From contig NC_091946.1 of assembly GCF_041260155.1 (NCBI RefSeq), positions 16,828,853 through 16,892,852 of the forward strand: a DNA stretch of 64,000 bases. Reading direction: 5' to 3'. The translations under genes were made by a program, and so were the position numbers. The first letter of the stretch is position 1. Each line of letters begins with the position of its first letter. Shown here in pieces: positions 1 through 12,085 of this stretch. Source of the stretch: Ptychodera flava (taxonomy: Eukaryota; Hemichordata; Enteropneusta; Ptychoderidae). The notes under the pieces are model-generated. The model saw only the letters and a list, made by a program, of their open reading frames with translations. It was not told where the DNA came from and searched no databases.

Positions 1-519
1 AAACAATAATCTTAAACTGGCCCCAATTATCCTTTTGAATAAGAGCGGGTTTCCCAGAGTCCTTTTTCATAACTTTGTTAAGCAACGGGACCTCATAATG
101 ATGTTTACTTGCACAAGATTGTTCAGTGCAGGCCCTGTAATCCCAAGTCTTGCCTACACTATTCTCTCACTTCAAACCAAGAGTAAGCTTAAGAGTTCCT
201 CCTGTTAATATGAAAGCTATTTTACATAAAAGATAAATTAATGTCTATACTATGCTTACGAAGACCGTCTTTGTTGCCTTCCAAGAAATAAAGGAGAAGA
301 ATTATTTTGTTGTGTTCTAAGGAATGCTTCAGGAATGACAAAAAGACAGCCATGTTAATCTAATATGACACAAAGTTACCATCTTTAGCGCAACGATTTT
401 TTATTTGTATTCTTGAATACATACCTCAATATTACCGACGAATGATTAAGTGGCTATGGGTGTATTTAAGTGCTGACTGTGTTTCATTTGCGAAGTGTGA
501 AATCACAAATCGTGAACAA
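1..519. other. Left-edge non-coding stretch
   Basis: AT-rich sequence before the first sulfotransferase copy. I see no convincing exon, RNA gene or repeat boundary here. Confidence 0.5.
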
Positions 520-748
520 TGCGTCGAGCTTGAACATACTTTGCAAACACTCACCAAACCGAATCTGATTAAACTGTCGCCGTGACAACAAATACATCTG
601 TTCACGTTGCATGGTTACAAAGCAAAGCCCTCTCTTCATGAATGTCATTCCGTCACACGGTCTACCGCCCACTATAAATGAGTTCAGTTGATATAGCCTG
701 GCCAAGACGAGTGTCCCAGTGGTATTCTATCGTCTACTAGTTATTTGT

Positions 749-2226
749 ATGTCAGTGCCTCAAGCCGGAGCTATCCAGTTCCGTCATCGGAAAGTAATTA
801 TGTTGATGTCACTGAGTCAAGTCGGAGCAAACAAGTTTCGCCATCGGAAAGTCTTACGAACCAAATTTCCTGTAATTTTTATGCTTGTTCCCGTCGCGAT
901 ATTTGGAATTGTCTTCACCTCAAACTGGATGACTTCGAGTTCAATTCCACATTTTGATAGGAATACGGAGACCAGCTCCCGTACTCAAACAACGTTGCCG
1001 ACGTCGATGTTTGGAAGCAGAAGCCAGACTTAATCCTATACTTCAACAAACGAGAATTCGCAGACCGTGCCGACGAGAAAACACCGTGACGATGCTCAGT
1101 CTTAAGACAAACCTATAGCTTTCCATTCGGTATTGAATTCAGATGACAAAAAGCCTGATGAAGAGGCTAACGGGGATTTCAATTAAGAGAACGAGGGGCA
1201 GCTTATCGATCCGTCTGGCAACTTGACTCTTGAGACGACAGAGGGTCCATCACTCGACGAGAAACCTATTTGGGAGGCAAGCTGTCACGCCACTGTTTAT
1301 TATAAAGAAAGAGGAAAGACATCTTGCTATCCTCCGATGGCAAATGTAAACTATCGTAAAGAACCAGTCGATGAGCAAGAGCTTACTGAAAAAGATTGCC
1401 AAAAAGTCTTCCCAAAGTTATCATCGCTGGAGTGAGAAAGTGCGGTACAAGCGCACTGGTGAAATTCTTGAACTTGCATCCGAACGTCGCTGTCACGGTC
1501 CGCGAAATCCATTATTTCGATAACTATTATAACCAGGACATGGAATGGTACCTCGGCATGATGCAGTACTCGACACCCTTGCAAGTGCCTGTGGAAAAGA
1601 CTCCCACTTATAAAGTTTCTTCCGTCCATTTGACGCACCGCAGAAAATTCTCAAGGCACTGTCAAGAGATGATAAAATCATCGTCATCTTGTGCAATCCG
1701 ATAAGAAGGGCGGTTTCAGACTATCTGGAGTTTGTCAGGTATTATAACGATACTGATCTTTACAATGTTCATGCTCGAAAATATCTGGCTCCGACTTTCG
1801 AAGAATCTGTTGTCAACGAATTCAACGAAATCAGGGTGTCCAATGAAATCGTCGAGGCGGGCATCTATGTGAAGTATGTGCTTCGCTGGATGGAGTATTT
1901 TCCCACGAAACAACTACATCGATGGCGAGAAGTTCAAGGTTGACCCAATAGCGAATTTACAGAAGATGGAGAAATTTGTTGGCTTGAAATCTTACTTTCG
2001 CAGGGACCATTTTTATATTGATCCAGTCAAGGGCTTTCCCTGCTTAAAGTATCCAAAACAGTCATGTATGGGCAAGAGCAAAGGCCGTGAACACACCAAA
2101 GTCGCTCTAAAAGTACTTAGAGCCCTTTGCAAATATTACACTCCCTATGATAAGGATTTGGAAAGGACGCTGAATAAGACATTCTTGTGGGTTGGCAAAT
2201 GTTGGGACAAGCTTCAAATTGGTTGA
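749..2226 (+). pseudogene. Heparan-sulfate 3-O-sulfotransferase-like pseudogene, copy 1
   Basis: Family role: PAPS-dependent Golgi transfer of sulfate to glucosamine in heparan sulfate. Seen: a type II signal-anchor-like hydrophobic run (about 886-930), then the 5'-phosphosulfate loop VIIAGVRKCGTSAL (about 1416-1460), TREIHYFD-type catalytic-Glu segment (here VREIHYFD), VEKTPTY, the 3'-phosphate-binding CNPIRRAVSDY, and a C-terminal CLKYPKQSCMGKSKGREH with the Cys pair and Lys/Arg signature of HS3ST enzymes. The coding region has no introns, as in HS3ST1/5. It is broken by an in-frame stop after the stem start, small indels near 1405, 1612 and 1905, and an extra segment near 1180. A complete open frame is only seen from the middle of the domain in pieces. 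It cannot encode a normal enzyme as it stands. Family assignment is strong; subfamily is not resolved. Confidence 0.8.
761..853 (+). repeat. 57-bp direct duplication in copy 1
   Basis: A unit of 57 bases starts at 761 and again at 818; both encode a QxGAxxFRHRKV-like stretch just before the membrane anchor. The related copy near 24470 has one unit only, so the duplication arose after the two copies separated or was lost in the other. Confidence 0.7.
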
Positions 2227-2805
2227 TTTATTGATTTTTGATGTAAAGATTGATAGTTCGTGCGTTTGTTTGTATGTTTATGTGCTTGTTTGTTCGTTCG
2301 TTCGTTAAGCTGTGTGCTCTCACGTAACGCAGAAGACTTTGATGGAATGAATCACTCGACGAGTTCATATCATCACTCGCGTACATGTATCTGTAACTTA
2401 TTAAACGCTGATTCGGCAAATATGTCCGTAGTGTGTTAATGAGAAGCAAAACTGATGCGGTTATTGACAATCTGCAAATAAAATGATCGACATGAAACCA
2501 ATGTAGTATTCAGAGTAAAATATGTAATGTACCTTGACTGTAATAAACCAGATTTGTCTTTCAGCTTTTGATATGCGTAATCATGACAGCTGTTTCATAC
2601 CTATAAGATATTCATTTCCCGCTCAGCACTGAGCACCATTATTAGTGACATGCTTTGACATTTTAGGTGTATGTTTATTCAATATTTATGTGACCTATAT
2701 GTTGTCATCTGGTTATTCCTACATAATCAATGGTCTTTGGATCTGGAACCTTTATACGTGGTTATCTCTGGTTAAAGAGAGTGTCACCTTTTCAGTCGTT
2801 TAAAG

Positions 2806-3040
2806 TAGATGCGCCTCGAAAGTGTAGGACGTAAACTTAATATGCTCAAATTTTCTTTAATAAAACATTCAACCATTTTTTTTTCAAAATCATGAATAAA
2901 AAATCAAGGGCCACCATGCAAATTGTTATACTAGAGAAACAAATTACCGACATTTGCCATTCAAAATGGCCGCCATTCCTATCGGAAGAAATGGAATTTA
3001 CGAGTTTAATGAAGACATGACGGTGAAAATGTATCAAAGA
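2806..3040 (+). mobile_element. Partial MITE related to the 29.5-30.1 kb family
   Basis: Begins with a GTAGATGCGCCTCGAAAG end that resembles the terminal inverted repeat of the elements at 29488 and 29750. The interior also shares AACAAATTACC and the AAATGGCCGCCATTCCT motif. The right end is not recognisable, so it is truncated or diverged. Confidence 0.45.
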
Positions 3041-3128
3041 ACTCAAAGAACGCGCCGAGGACGCCCTCGTAGTTTGGGGCATGGTCTGCGTAACCGTCGT
3101 CGAGTCTTCGTTTTACAGGCTGTCGTTA

Positions 3129-3300
<172 letters not shown>

Positions 3301-3415
3301 AGAGACAGAGGTGGGAGGGAGAGAGAGAAAGTCGGTATGTGCGTAATTTATACCACTCCAGGTCATGTGACCTATTGTTCTTGCCATCCATTTATCCCTG
3401 AAAACACGACTGACA

Positions 3416-3588
3416 CCTATTGTTCTTATGCAAATTAGTAATCAGTCATACTTTTATTCATATGTAAAAAAGTAATCACCACACTTTAATGAATGAAAAT
3501 CATTATCATATCAATAAAAGTGTAGTGATTACTTATTTAAATATGAAAAAAAGTGTGACTGATTACTAATTTGCAAGAGAACAATAGG
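3416..3588. mobile_element. Foldback MITE, about 173 bp
   Basis: The arms are inverted copies: CCTATTGTTCT, AATTAGTAATCAGTCA, then an AGTAATCACCACACTTT-like inner segment on the left, all returning in reverse complement on the right. There is no coding capacity. Target-site duplications are not clear. Confidence 0.65.
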
Positions 3589-3686
3589 TCAAGTCGAGAT
3601 GTCTAAAGCATTCACACACATTCAATAACAAAATGAAGACAATTTGTTCAACGGATATGTTATAGTATCACATTTTATAATTCAAT

Positions 3687-4582
3687 TTAAACTTTCTTTG
3701 GACCATGCTCAATGTAAGCAACATGATTTGTTGATGAAGACTGTCCATCTTTAGATTCGGCGTCTTCTTGGGTTGGACCAATCTTGTCTGTTTTGTTACA
3801 CTGTTTTGTCGTAACTTGAGAAACTGGTTTACTTACAGATTCCTCTGATTTAATACTAGATGGAGGTGGTAGTAATATATTCGACACAAGCTTTTGTTGT
3901 GCAATGGACATACATTTGAAGCGCGTAAAGTGTCATCTGATCTGTGACCTGTTTGTTCTTTGATAAGCTGCTCATCGAACCCCTGGTACAGAGATGTTGC
4001 CGCATTCACCTGAAATTATCAAACACAAGACACATGTGACAAATATCATGGAAATAAGTACAGCCTTTTTGTAACGTTTGTAGAATAGTCGAAAAAGAAA
4101 TTCTGTGATACAGCCGCACACACAACAAATTGTTTTGGTCAATGAATTTAATTTTATAACTTTACAGAATTCGTTTTGTGTATAAATATTTTAGTAAAAG
4201 AATAAATTACCTTGCCAGAATATCCAATGTGCTGGCAGTCTGGCCAAGCCATCTTGCACATTTGCTTTGTGTAAAGACGTATATTTTCTGACAGGAGAAC
4301 TTGATTATCCCTTGGCAAGGGTCATTGACAGTACAATCCCGTCCGGTGTTATCATCGCCAAGTACTTTTTTATAAGTTGAAGTACACATCGTTGATTTTA
4401 TGCGCTCCGTAGTAGCGGCTGCTCTTATAGGGCAGTTTGCCCGTGTAAAATCCACTTTTGGTGGTTTTTACATGGCCGTCCATGGAACTCTAGGAAGTCT
4501 CTTGGGTCATCAGATCTTGACCAGTCGAAAACACGAAAATAGTATTTAAAGCCTGATGCATCCACGAGGCAATCACATGCAT
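3687..4582 (-). pseudogene. Decayed tyrosine-recombinase gene (DUF3504/Crypton-derived type)
   Basis: Two exon-like blocks on the minus strand flank a 201-bp GT-AG interval (4010-4210). The upstream block (4582 to 4211) opens after a CTGCAG acceptor. It encodes SDDPRDFLEFHGRPCKNHQ, typical of the DUF3504 family segment RPSKNxQGGL, and ends ...MCKMAWPDCQHIGYSGK. The next block continues in phase as VNAATSLYQGFDEQLIKEQ then TGHRSDD, the recombinase His-x-Arg region. The usual ALRAYKR nucleophile stretch is damaged: the frame shifts near 3920 and the tyrosine is not seen. A Ser/Lys-rich tail (MSIAQQKLVSNILLPPPSS) follows in the other frame to a stop. There is at least one more stop in the first block, near 4320. 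Family recognition rests on remembered motifs; whether it is a Crypton DNA transposon or a host gene derived from one is undecided. Confidence 0.7.
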
Positions 4583-4934
4583 CTGCAGATTGAATTCCTT
4601 CTCGCTAGCCAATAGCCAACAAGATAGAGTAAGGCAAGCCAATTTATTTAACCAATCAGGCTAAATTAGTTTCCTTCTTACACAGGTTCATTATACCATT
4701 CTGTAGCCCTTATTCAAATGCAGATTTGCAGTTGACCAGAGCCCTTGTCCTACTTGTCTGGGATAGGTCATTCTCCCAAACTCGCAAGCCAGGTGCATAA
4801 TGACCTCTGTGAACCTTTCGACGTACAATGGGTCACTCCATTCCATTGTGGGTATTCAAATCAAAAGTAGACGATTTATTGACAGTAATTTTCAAATTTT
4901 AGAGAAGATTGGCCTGTTTTTCGTGGTATAAGTC

Positions 4935-5096
4935 GTTAATCGCACCTCGTAGGTGAGCTGTTACAGTTGTAATCACCACACTTATGGTCAGGAACTTGTA
5001 AACATCACTCGGCCTTCGGCCTCGTGATGTTTACAAGTTCCTGACCATAAATGTGGTGATTACAACTGTAACAGCACACCTACTCGTGCAATTAAC
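4935..5096. mobile_element. Hairpin MITE with CG-rich loop
   Basis: Near-perfect inverted arms (GTTAAT...TGTTACAGTTGTAATCACC and AGGAACTTGTAAACATCAC with their complements) surround the loop TCGGCCTTCGGCCTC. There is no open frame. The loop resembles that of the hairpin at 41072. Confidence 0.7.
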
Positions 5097-5783
5097 TATA
5101 CATAACATAATGGTATGTATAGAAATATTATTTGCTACACAGAAGTATGTATGTGTCACAGCTTGGCCAGTATTAATCGGTATTTCCACTTTAAATACAG
5201 TAAGATCTTAGTTGAATCCTAAATATCAATGGGAATATTTGCGCATGATAAATATTGGCGTGATTCAGAATAAAGCGTTCGAAAGCTGAGTACTGAGCTC
5301 GCAGTGGCATCAATTTACTGTCGGAAAAACCCCACATATATGAACAAATTTTCCAAGGTTGTAGCCGTTTCTTATTTTGAAAGCACAAACCACGAAATAT
5401 GTAAGACCAGGATACACTGTAAATAAGATTATCTAAGGAAATTCTAAGACTCGAGCATCTGACGACAGCTTCTGCAGTTTAGCATGTGCGGAATATGCAG
5501 GCTTCCATTGAGTGCACTGATCGCTTACATTGTTTGAAATCCCTTGGCAAGACACACAACATACTGTCGATATTCTTTGTAACCAAATTGTGCCATATTT
5601 AGACCGCTCACTACTGTAAATAAATCGTACAGACAGGATAACATGACAACACAGGCATCTGATTAATCAAGCATAGTTATTCTCTGTATTCACAGAACGT
5701 CACATTTCACAGCTACAACGACATTGGGTTCCGATAAAGCGCCTCTCTAATGTGAACGAAGATTGTCGCTCACGTCAATCAAA
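5097..5783. other. Non-coding spacer before copy 2
   Basis: No gene, RNA or repeat recognised. Short open frames here lack coding character. Confidence 0.4.
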
Positions 5784-7076
5784 ATGAATGGCACTACTTT
5801 CAATAGTACCAAAACTGTCAGGCTTTTTGAGAATCTCGAGCGCTGCATCCTCGTCGATCGATGCAACACGGTGCGGCAGTGCAAGGTCACATTTGTCCTG
5901 CTTGCTACCATTGCGGTATTATTCCTTGTTTTCACCTCGAACTGGACTGCTTCAATTTTTGCCCATGTTCCGAGTTTGGAAACGGGAAGGGATAACGGCA
6001 CACATACTAAAAAAGTGCAAACAGCGATATAGACAGCCAGACTGACTTCGAGTTCGATTTAAGAACTCAAGTGAGCCGTACCAGTAATTTCGGTTTACCA
6101 ACCATACAAGACACGACGGACGATCCATCACTCGGCGAAGAATCGACTTCGGAGGCAAGCTACCGTGTTCTATAAAGAGAGAAGGAAGACATCTTGCTAT
6201 CTCTCCATGGAACAAGTTAACTATTTTACAGAGCCAGTCCATGCGAAGGAGTTTACTGAAAAGGACTGCCGAAAGCTTCTTCCCCAAGTTATCATCGCTG
6301 GAGTGAGAAAGTACTGGCGCGCTGATGAGATTCTGGAACATGCATCCAAACGCCGCTGTCACAACTTGCGAAATCTATTACTTAGGTAACTTTTATGACC
6401 AGGGTATGGGATGGTACCTCGCCAAAATGCAATATTCGACACCCTTGCAAGTGCCTATGGAAAAGACTCCCACTTATTTCTTTCGCCCATACGACGCACT
6501 GCAGGAATTCTCAAGACCTGTGCAAAAAGATGTAAAACGATCTTCGTCATCTTATACGATCCGATAAGGAGGGCGGTTCTGACCATTTTCAACTTGTCAG
6601 ATCCTGTAAAGTTTATTTCCGACAATACCTTGCCAAAAATTGCGAAGAATCTGTAATTGACGAATTCAACGCAATTCGACACGGGCATTTACATGAAGTA
6701 TGTGCTACACTGGATGAAGTATTTCCCATCAATCTTTACATCGATGGGGAGAAGTCACGGTTAACCCAGCAGCGGAATTGAGGAGGGTGGAGAAATTTGT
6801 CAGTTTGAAACCCTTCTTTCGCAGAGACTGGAGAAATTTGTCAGTTTGAAACCCTTCTTTCGCAGAGACCAATTTTATCTGGACCCAAACCAAGGGTTTC
6901 TACTGTTTAAAGTATCCTGGAAAATCATGCATGAACAAGTCCAAGGGCCGTGCACACCCTGATATCGGTTAACAAGTGCTTAATAAACTATGCATGTATT
7001 AGGCCTACACTCCCTATGATAAAGCTTTAGAAAGTAAACTGAACAGAAAATGTTTGTGGTTCAAGAAATGTTACTA
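5784..7076 (+). pseudogene. Heparan-sulfate 3-O-sulfotransferase-like pseudogene, copy 2
   Basis: This copy has the best N-terminus of the three. An ATG at 5784 opens MNGTTFNSTKTVRLFENLE and a clear membrane anchor (VTFVLLATIAVLFLVFTSNW). The frame stops at 6032 in the stem. Further on, pieces of the sulfotransferase domain are readable: VIIAGVRK, QVPMEKTPTYFFRPYD, DPIRRAV, KPFFRRD-like and CLKYPGKSCM-like, with a final stop TAA at 7074. Frames change several times, the 5'-phosphosulfate loop is damaged (a short deletion after GVRK), and part of the domain after the 3'-phosphate-binding motif is missing. It is more diverged from copies 1 and 3 than they are from each other, so it is probably the older duplicate. 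Likely non-functional. Confidence 0.75.
6788..6869 (+). repeat. 41-bp exact tandem duplication inside copy 2
   Basis: Two identical 41-base units, 6788-6828 and 6829-6869, cover the FVSLKPFFRRD-type segment. The length is not a multiple of three, so the duplication also shifts the frame. Exact identity suggests a recent event. Confidence 0.9.
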
Positions 7077-7300
7077 ACAATGTTGGAGCTTAAATTTACG
7101 GAATTTTCACGCAGACAACTTTATCATCTGTTTATTTTGTTTATTTTAATCTTTTATGTGTCAAGATTTTAAAATTTGCCAGTGCTGACGAGTGCTGGAC
7201 TTTCAAGCGAATTCATTTTTAACATCTGGTGTGCAAGATTACTCCAGAACGTTATCATGGTAGTGTACATGTTGACGTAAAATGTGTAATAATTAAGCAA

Positions 7301-7440
7301 TAACCCCCGCCGCAGGAGGGTATACACGAGATTTTGGTACAATGCGCTACATATAGCACGAGCCAGGAGGGAGGGGAAAACTCCGAACGCGACGCGCGGT
7401 CCTATGCTATGTACATTTGTGACGTCAGAGGTCAAACAGC
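7301..7440 (+). repeat. Repeat copy inverted relative to 19640-20030
   Basis: Shares ATTTTGGTACAAT, ATATAGCAC, AGGAGGGAGGGGAAAACTCC and GTCCTATGCTATGTA, in order, with the reverse complement of 20030-19640. The copy near 20 kb has about 200 extra bases between the last two blocks. No coding capacity. Confidence 0.7.
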
Positions 7441-7859
7441 TGATAGCGGGCGTGAGTGAGTCGCCGATGCAGAAACGACCCCGTCGTATTTCAGCTCCTT
7501 GTCATGTAAATATGTTTTCATTTCACTGAAGGATGATATCTTTGATTCGATAGTGAACCGGAATTTATGTTTCGTGTGCTTTTGACAGGCTCTTGCGTTT
7601 ATTTTTGGTTTTACTCGTGAAAAATTGTCAGCTGTGGTCATCACCACTTGACCTAAAATCGTCCAAAAATGATGTTTTTGCTGCAAAAAACCGCCTGGAT
7701 GGGACATTTCCTTTACGTGGCACTGATTTCGATTGCAGATATGGAATCCTTGGTACACCAGGTTAGTGCATGCCAATTTTGAAAGGTTTGCCCTTTTTCA
7801 AAAGATTTATCCATACATTTAAAGATTTTTGCCAGGTTTGATATATTTTAATGGCTGTC

Positions 7860-9960
7860 ATACTCATAAGGGGAACACCATTTGATTTCTGGGGGGGGGG
7901 GTATGGAGGATTTTGAGAAAAAAAATTTGTCGCCAGGTGAGATAGAAGAAAAAAAAAATTGATCCTGCCATGACCTGAGAAAAAAAAATTGTCATAACAG
8001 ACAGAAGTGAAAAAAAAAATTGTCACAATGCACCAGAAATTAGCAAAATTTGGAAACCCTATTCTCATGTATTCTTTGCCGGCGCGCCGCCATAGGCGGC
8101 GCAAATGTTTTTACCACAAGCAATTCGTATGTTTTTGCCAGCACTTATGATATAAGCATGCACTACATAGGTCTACTTACACCTCAGTGCACTCAATGTT
8201 TTCCTTCCCTTTTCTGACCCAAGAAATCATATTTCAGGATTTCTGTTGCAATATCTCAATGGCATAGGCACTATCTAAAGGGGACTTTTTGACTTCTGTA
8301 AATTGTGAAAATTTTAAAACACAAGACAGGAGTCAATAAACTAGTGTTAAAATCAATATATTATTCTCTCAATATAAATATATTAGGAAGATGTACAAGT
8401 TGACAATGAAAAATTGAGGAACAACAAATGTAATGAAATACAAGGGAGAGGGTCACTAAAAAAATTGAAAACTTCAGGGGGCGTTACTCAAAATGTGGAG
8501 AGGAAGAGGGGGACGGGGTTACTCAATTTTTTTTGGCGAAATAAATTGAAACACATCTCAGATTGCACCATTGCACACATCCATTTCTCAAAATTTTCAA
8601 TGCGAGAGGGGGCACCCCTCTGGTGCTCTCCCCCGTTGGGTCTTCTAACAGTGTTACTGGTAAAAGACAAATTTAAAATACCTATCAGATTGCACTACAC
8701 TGCACCGTAGCGCACATCAATTTCTCAAAATTTTCACAGGATCTAGGACAAAACTGAACTGTTGTGAATTCATCCTTTATTATCACAGAAACATGTTTTC
8801 ATTTACCTCAGTTCAATGACCATTTTGACAGTTAAACGTATCATATTCATGCTTTTCATTAGAAGCTGGCAGCTGGAGAAATGACACAAGAAGGTCACAG
8901 ATTTTCCGTTCCTGTATATTTATTTATCTTCAGTCTCTGGCAAACAGAACTGTTTTTCACAAATTGTATTGTCATTGTTTGGTTGTTGAATATTGTGACA
9001 CAAACACTGATCATGCATAAAATGTAAAAAAATATTGCAGTGTTCAATGTCATTTTCAAACAGTTTTACCAAATGCAAAATAACCTGAAATTCCTCTCAG
9101 ATTGCACCATTAAACACATCAATTTCCCAAAATTTCCAATACGAGAGGGGGAAACCCCCTCTCGTGCTCGTTTCCGCTTCTCCCCTTGGGTGTTCTAACA
9201 GTTTCACTTAGTAAAAAAAAATTAAAAAACACCTCTCAGATCGCACCAGACTGCACCATTGCACACATCAATATCTTAAACTTTCCATGCAAGATAGGGG
9301 AAAGCCCCTGTAACACTTTCCCCCTAAGCCTCTCACGTGTTCTCCCCCTGTACTTTCAAATTCTGCCCGGTCAGATATCCTAGTGAAAACCCTGTCATAA
9401 TACCCATCCAAATTAAACAATATACTGTATGGTTAGATACTGCGTGAGCTTTTATATCTTTATTTTATTGTGACTTGCAATTTCATTTTGATGGCTTCAC
9501 CTTTTTTGAACCATCATGAGATAACTGATGATAGTCTACCAGAGTACATCCGGATTTCAAAGGTCTTTACTGTTGCTGTATTTTGTAAATTTTACAAATA
9601 CATGTATTTGTATTTAACTTTTCTAAGTGGGGGATCAGTCAAAATTTCAGAGTTAGAGAGGGGAGTTACTCAAATTCATCATGGTTGACGGGGGGGGGTG
9701 TCACTTGAAATTTCTGAGTTTCAGGCCGTAAATAATGACGGCTCCCTTATATACAACGCATCACAAACTTGATGACAAAGAAAAAAAAATTTGCATTGCT
9801 ACTCTATTTGGAAAAAAAAAATTGATGCAGCTCTGACAGTAGAAAAAAAAAATTGCTGTCACTGTGACAGGAAAAAAAAATTTGCTCCCATACCCATTTC
9901 CTCCATACCCCCCCCCCAAAAAAAAATCAAATGGTTCTCCCCTAAACACATGTTTGTCAT
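7860..9960. mobile_element. Inverted-arm repeat with homopolymer-rich ends
   Basis: The left arm (about 7865-8030) and right arm (about 9770-9950) are inverted copies: ACCATTTGATTT next to a G-run, then GGTATGGAGGA, then several A8-10/AATTG blocks. Between them a module CAGATTGCACCATTG...CACATCAATTTCTC recurs at about 8560, 8690, 9095 and 9240. No protein is recognisable. It may be one long non-autonomous element or two inserted copies. Confidence 0.5.
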
Positions 9961-11943
9961 GTACGGGTACACCACCACGGTGTGGAGGGACCGTGACACC
10001 ACCAATTATCATGTAGAAACACCAGGTAATTGTTATAATACTCATAATTAGTATTCAATGAAATTCTAGAATCATTACATGTAATAAATGATGTCTTAAT
10101 CAGTCATAGTTGATTTTCAGAAGATCAATTTCAGGAAAGTTATGAAAATCAATAGGACCCAAGGATCCACGATAGATTGCTGTCTGAAATTTATATCATG
10201 GAAAGATATTGTTATATGCTTGAAAACAGTGTCACAGATTTCTTATGCTTGCCCTTCTTTTTTTGAGCAATAAAAATTTTAGTCCAACACATTTAACTGC
10301 CCATATCTTTAAAACAATGAAAGGGGAAATCTGAGACACTCTTTTTGAGGATGTGAAAACAGCTATCTATCTTGCAAATTTCGACCGGAAATGTAGCAGC
10401 TTTGTCACAGAAAGTGAGAAAAATCAAAGGTCAAATATGACAAATCTGTCACTCAGATGATGAGAGACAGCATTCCTGACTTTGACTCAGAACAGTAATT
10501 TGGCAGCTAGCTGAATTACTGTACAATAATATGTCACTCTAGTTCAATCATGAAGGGTGTAGCATGCTAGCTAGCCTGGTTAACTACGCGCTGATCTTAT
10601 AAAGTGGTTCAAGATTGTACTACTGATTTTGTCATTGATCTTTTTTTGTTTGTTTGTTTGTTTTTATTGTTTATTGGACCTGGTAATTTACTTGAATGAT
10701 TATGATTGCTGGAATTGATTTGATGTCATATTTCCTGAAGTATGCCACTTGAGTACTGCAGTTCTTTCATGTTCAAGTTCACCCTATCTAAGAACTTTTC
10801 AATGTTTAATCTGTGAGAGGATCAGTACAATGGAGACTTTGGCTTGAAGGGCTTAGATCAAAAGGAGATATTGTCTTCAACTTTATCTAGGGCAGTTACT
10901 TTCTTGAAAACATTGATGAAACTTTCTGATTTGTCAACATCACAAATCCATTCCATGAATCACATGCTCATTTTCTTCTCTAATTTCACTAATAAACAAG
11001 ACCGTTTGACCAGTCATTAGTGGTGTGACACAGTGTTACACCACCCTGATATGAACTCATCTTGCCAGAGTTAGTCACAAAAATAAATTTGTTTGTTTGC
11101 TTGTCAGAGCAGAAAAAAGGGTCAATCATACAATGTGAAACAAATTAAAGTTCCATGAGCTGTAACTTTTGAGTATTTTTCTTGTATTTTTGTCCTCCCA
11201 ATGAGTTTGACAAATATATCATATGAAAAATATTAAAACTACCTTAAACAGCTGGCACTGCAAAAACATCTGTTTCATTGCACCCTGCTGGGTGAACAGC
11301 TGTCATTATGATGTCTCCATTCATGTGTCTCTTAAAAATCCTGACTGATCATACATCATAATCTTTTTTCTAATATGAAATTATGTCAGGTATCTTATTC
11401 AAACTTGGTGAAAGGATGGTTCTCAGTGACTTGAATATGTTTATTTTATTTTCCAGTGACTTCGTCAAGCAATACAGCCAAATTCTGGGTTATTTTGGTC
11501 AAAATGGGATGTTTTGTTTTCCAATTTTCCCTATTTTTTGGTCCAAAATTAGTCTTCTCTGAAATGTGACTTATCCAACTGCTTTGAAATTTGTATTATG
11601 CAGGTTTCTAACTTTGAGCTAAGTTAGATATGCCCAAATTGTAAGTGAAATTTGTATATTTGAATTTTGGGGCAATTTATCCCATTTTTGGTTAAAAATC
11701 TCTGAAATCTGCCTAGCACACTATATGGAAGCGACTGTGTCCTTGACACAATTTTTTATTTCACTTTACAATGAAATAGTAACTCATCTATACTATTAGT
11801 ATACAAACAATACATATACAAATGAAGCTTGTTGAAGCAGTTCTTTAGTTTATTGACTTAGTCATTTATGAGATTAAAATGTACACATTTAATAATTTAA
11901 CAAGTAAAGGTTAAAAATATTACCGTAAACAACTCATAAAAGC
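9961..11943. other. Gene-poor AT-rich stretch
   Basis: No credible exon or RNA gene seen on either strand. The phrase TTTTTGGTCAAAAT recurs here and in the neighbouring element, suggesting old repeat content. Confidence 0.5.
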
Positions 11944-12085
11944 TCACTGTTCTGATGGTATTTCTTCATGTTCATCTAAGAAATCACATGTGACTTGGTA
12001 TGTTTGGGGATTTGTTAGTCCAAGTGTCACACAGTGCAGATTGCATGGTTGTGACTGACTTACATTGCATTCTTTGTGACAGAGA

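Larger units (their letters stand above)
520..2620 (+). repeat. Dispersed 2-kb duplication, unit 1
   Basis: This block matches 24240-26215 in the same orientation. The match covers the broken sulfotransferase copy and also sequence well upstream (shared stretches around CAACAAAT and TGGTTACAAA) and downstream (shared GATATGCGTAATCATGACAG near 2570 and 26168). The duplication therefore moved a genomic block with flanks and was not a retrocopy. Boundaries were judged by eye and are good to about 50 bases. Confidence 0.75.

Noticed and set aside
1396-2226. Sulfotransferase pieces of copy 1 as exons separated by short introns
   Set aside because: The frame changes occur at 1-7 base indels relative to copy 3 without splice sites, so they are lesions.
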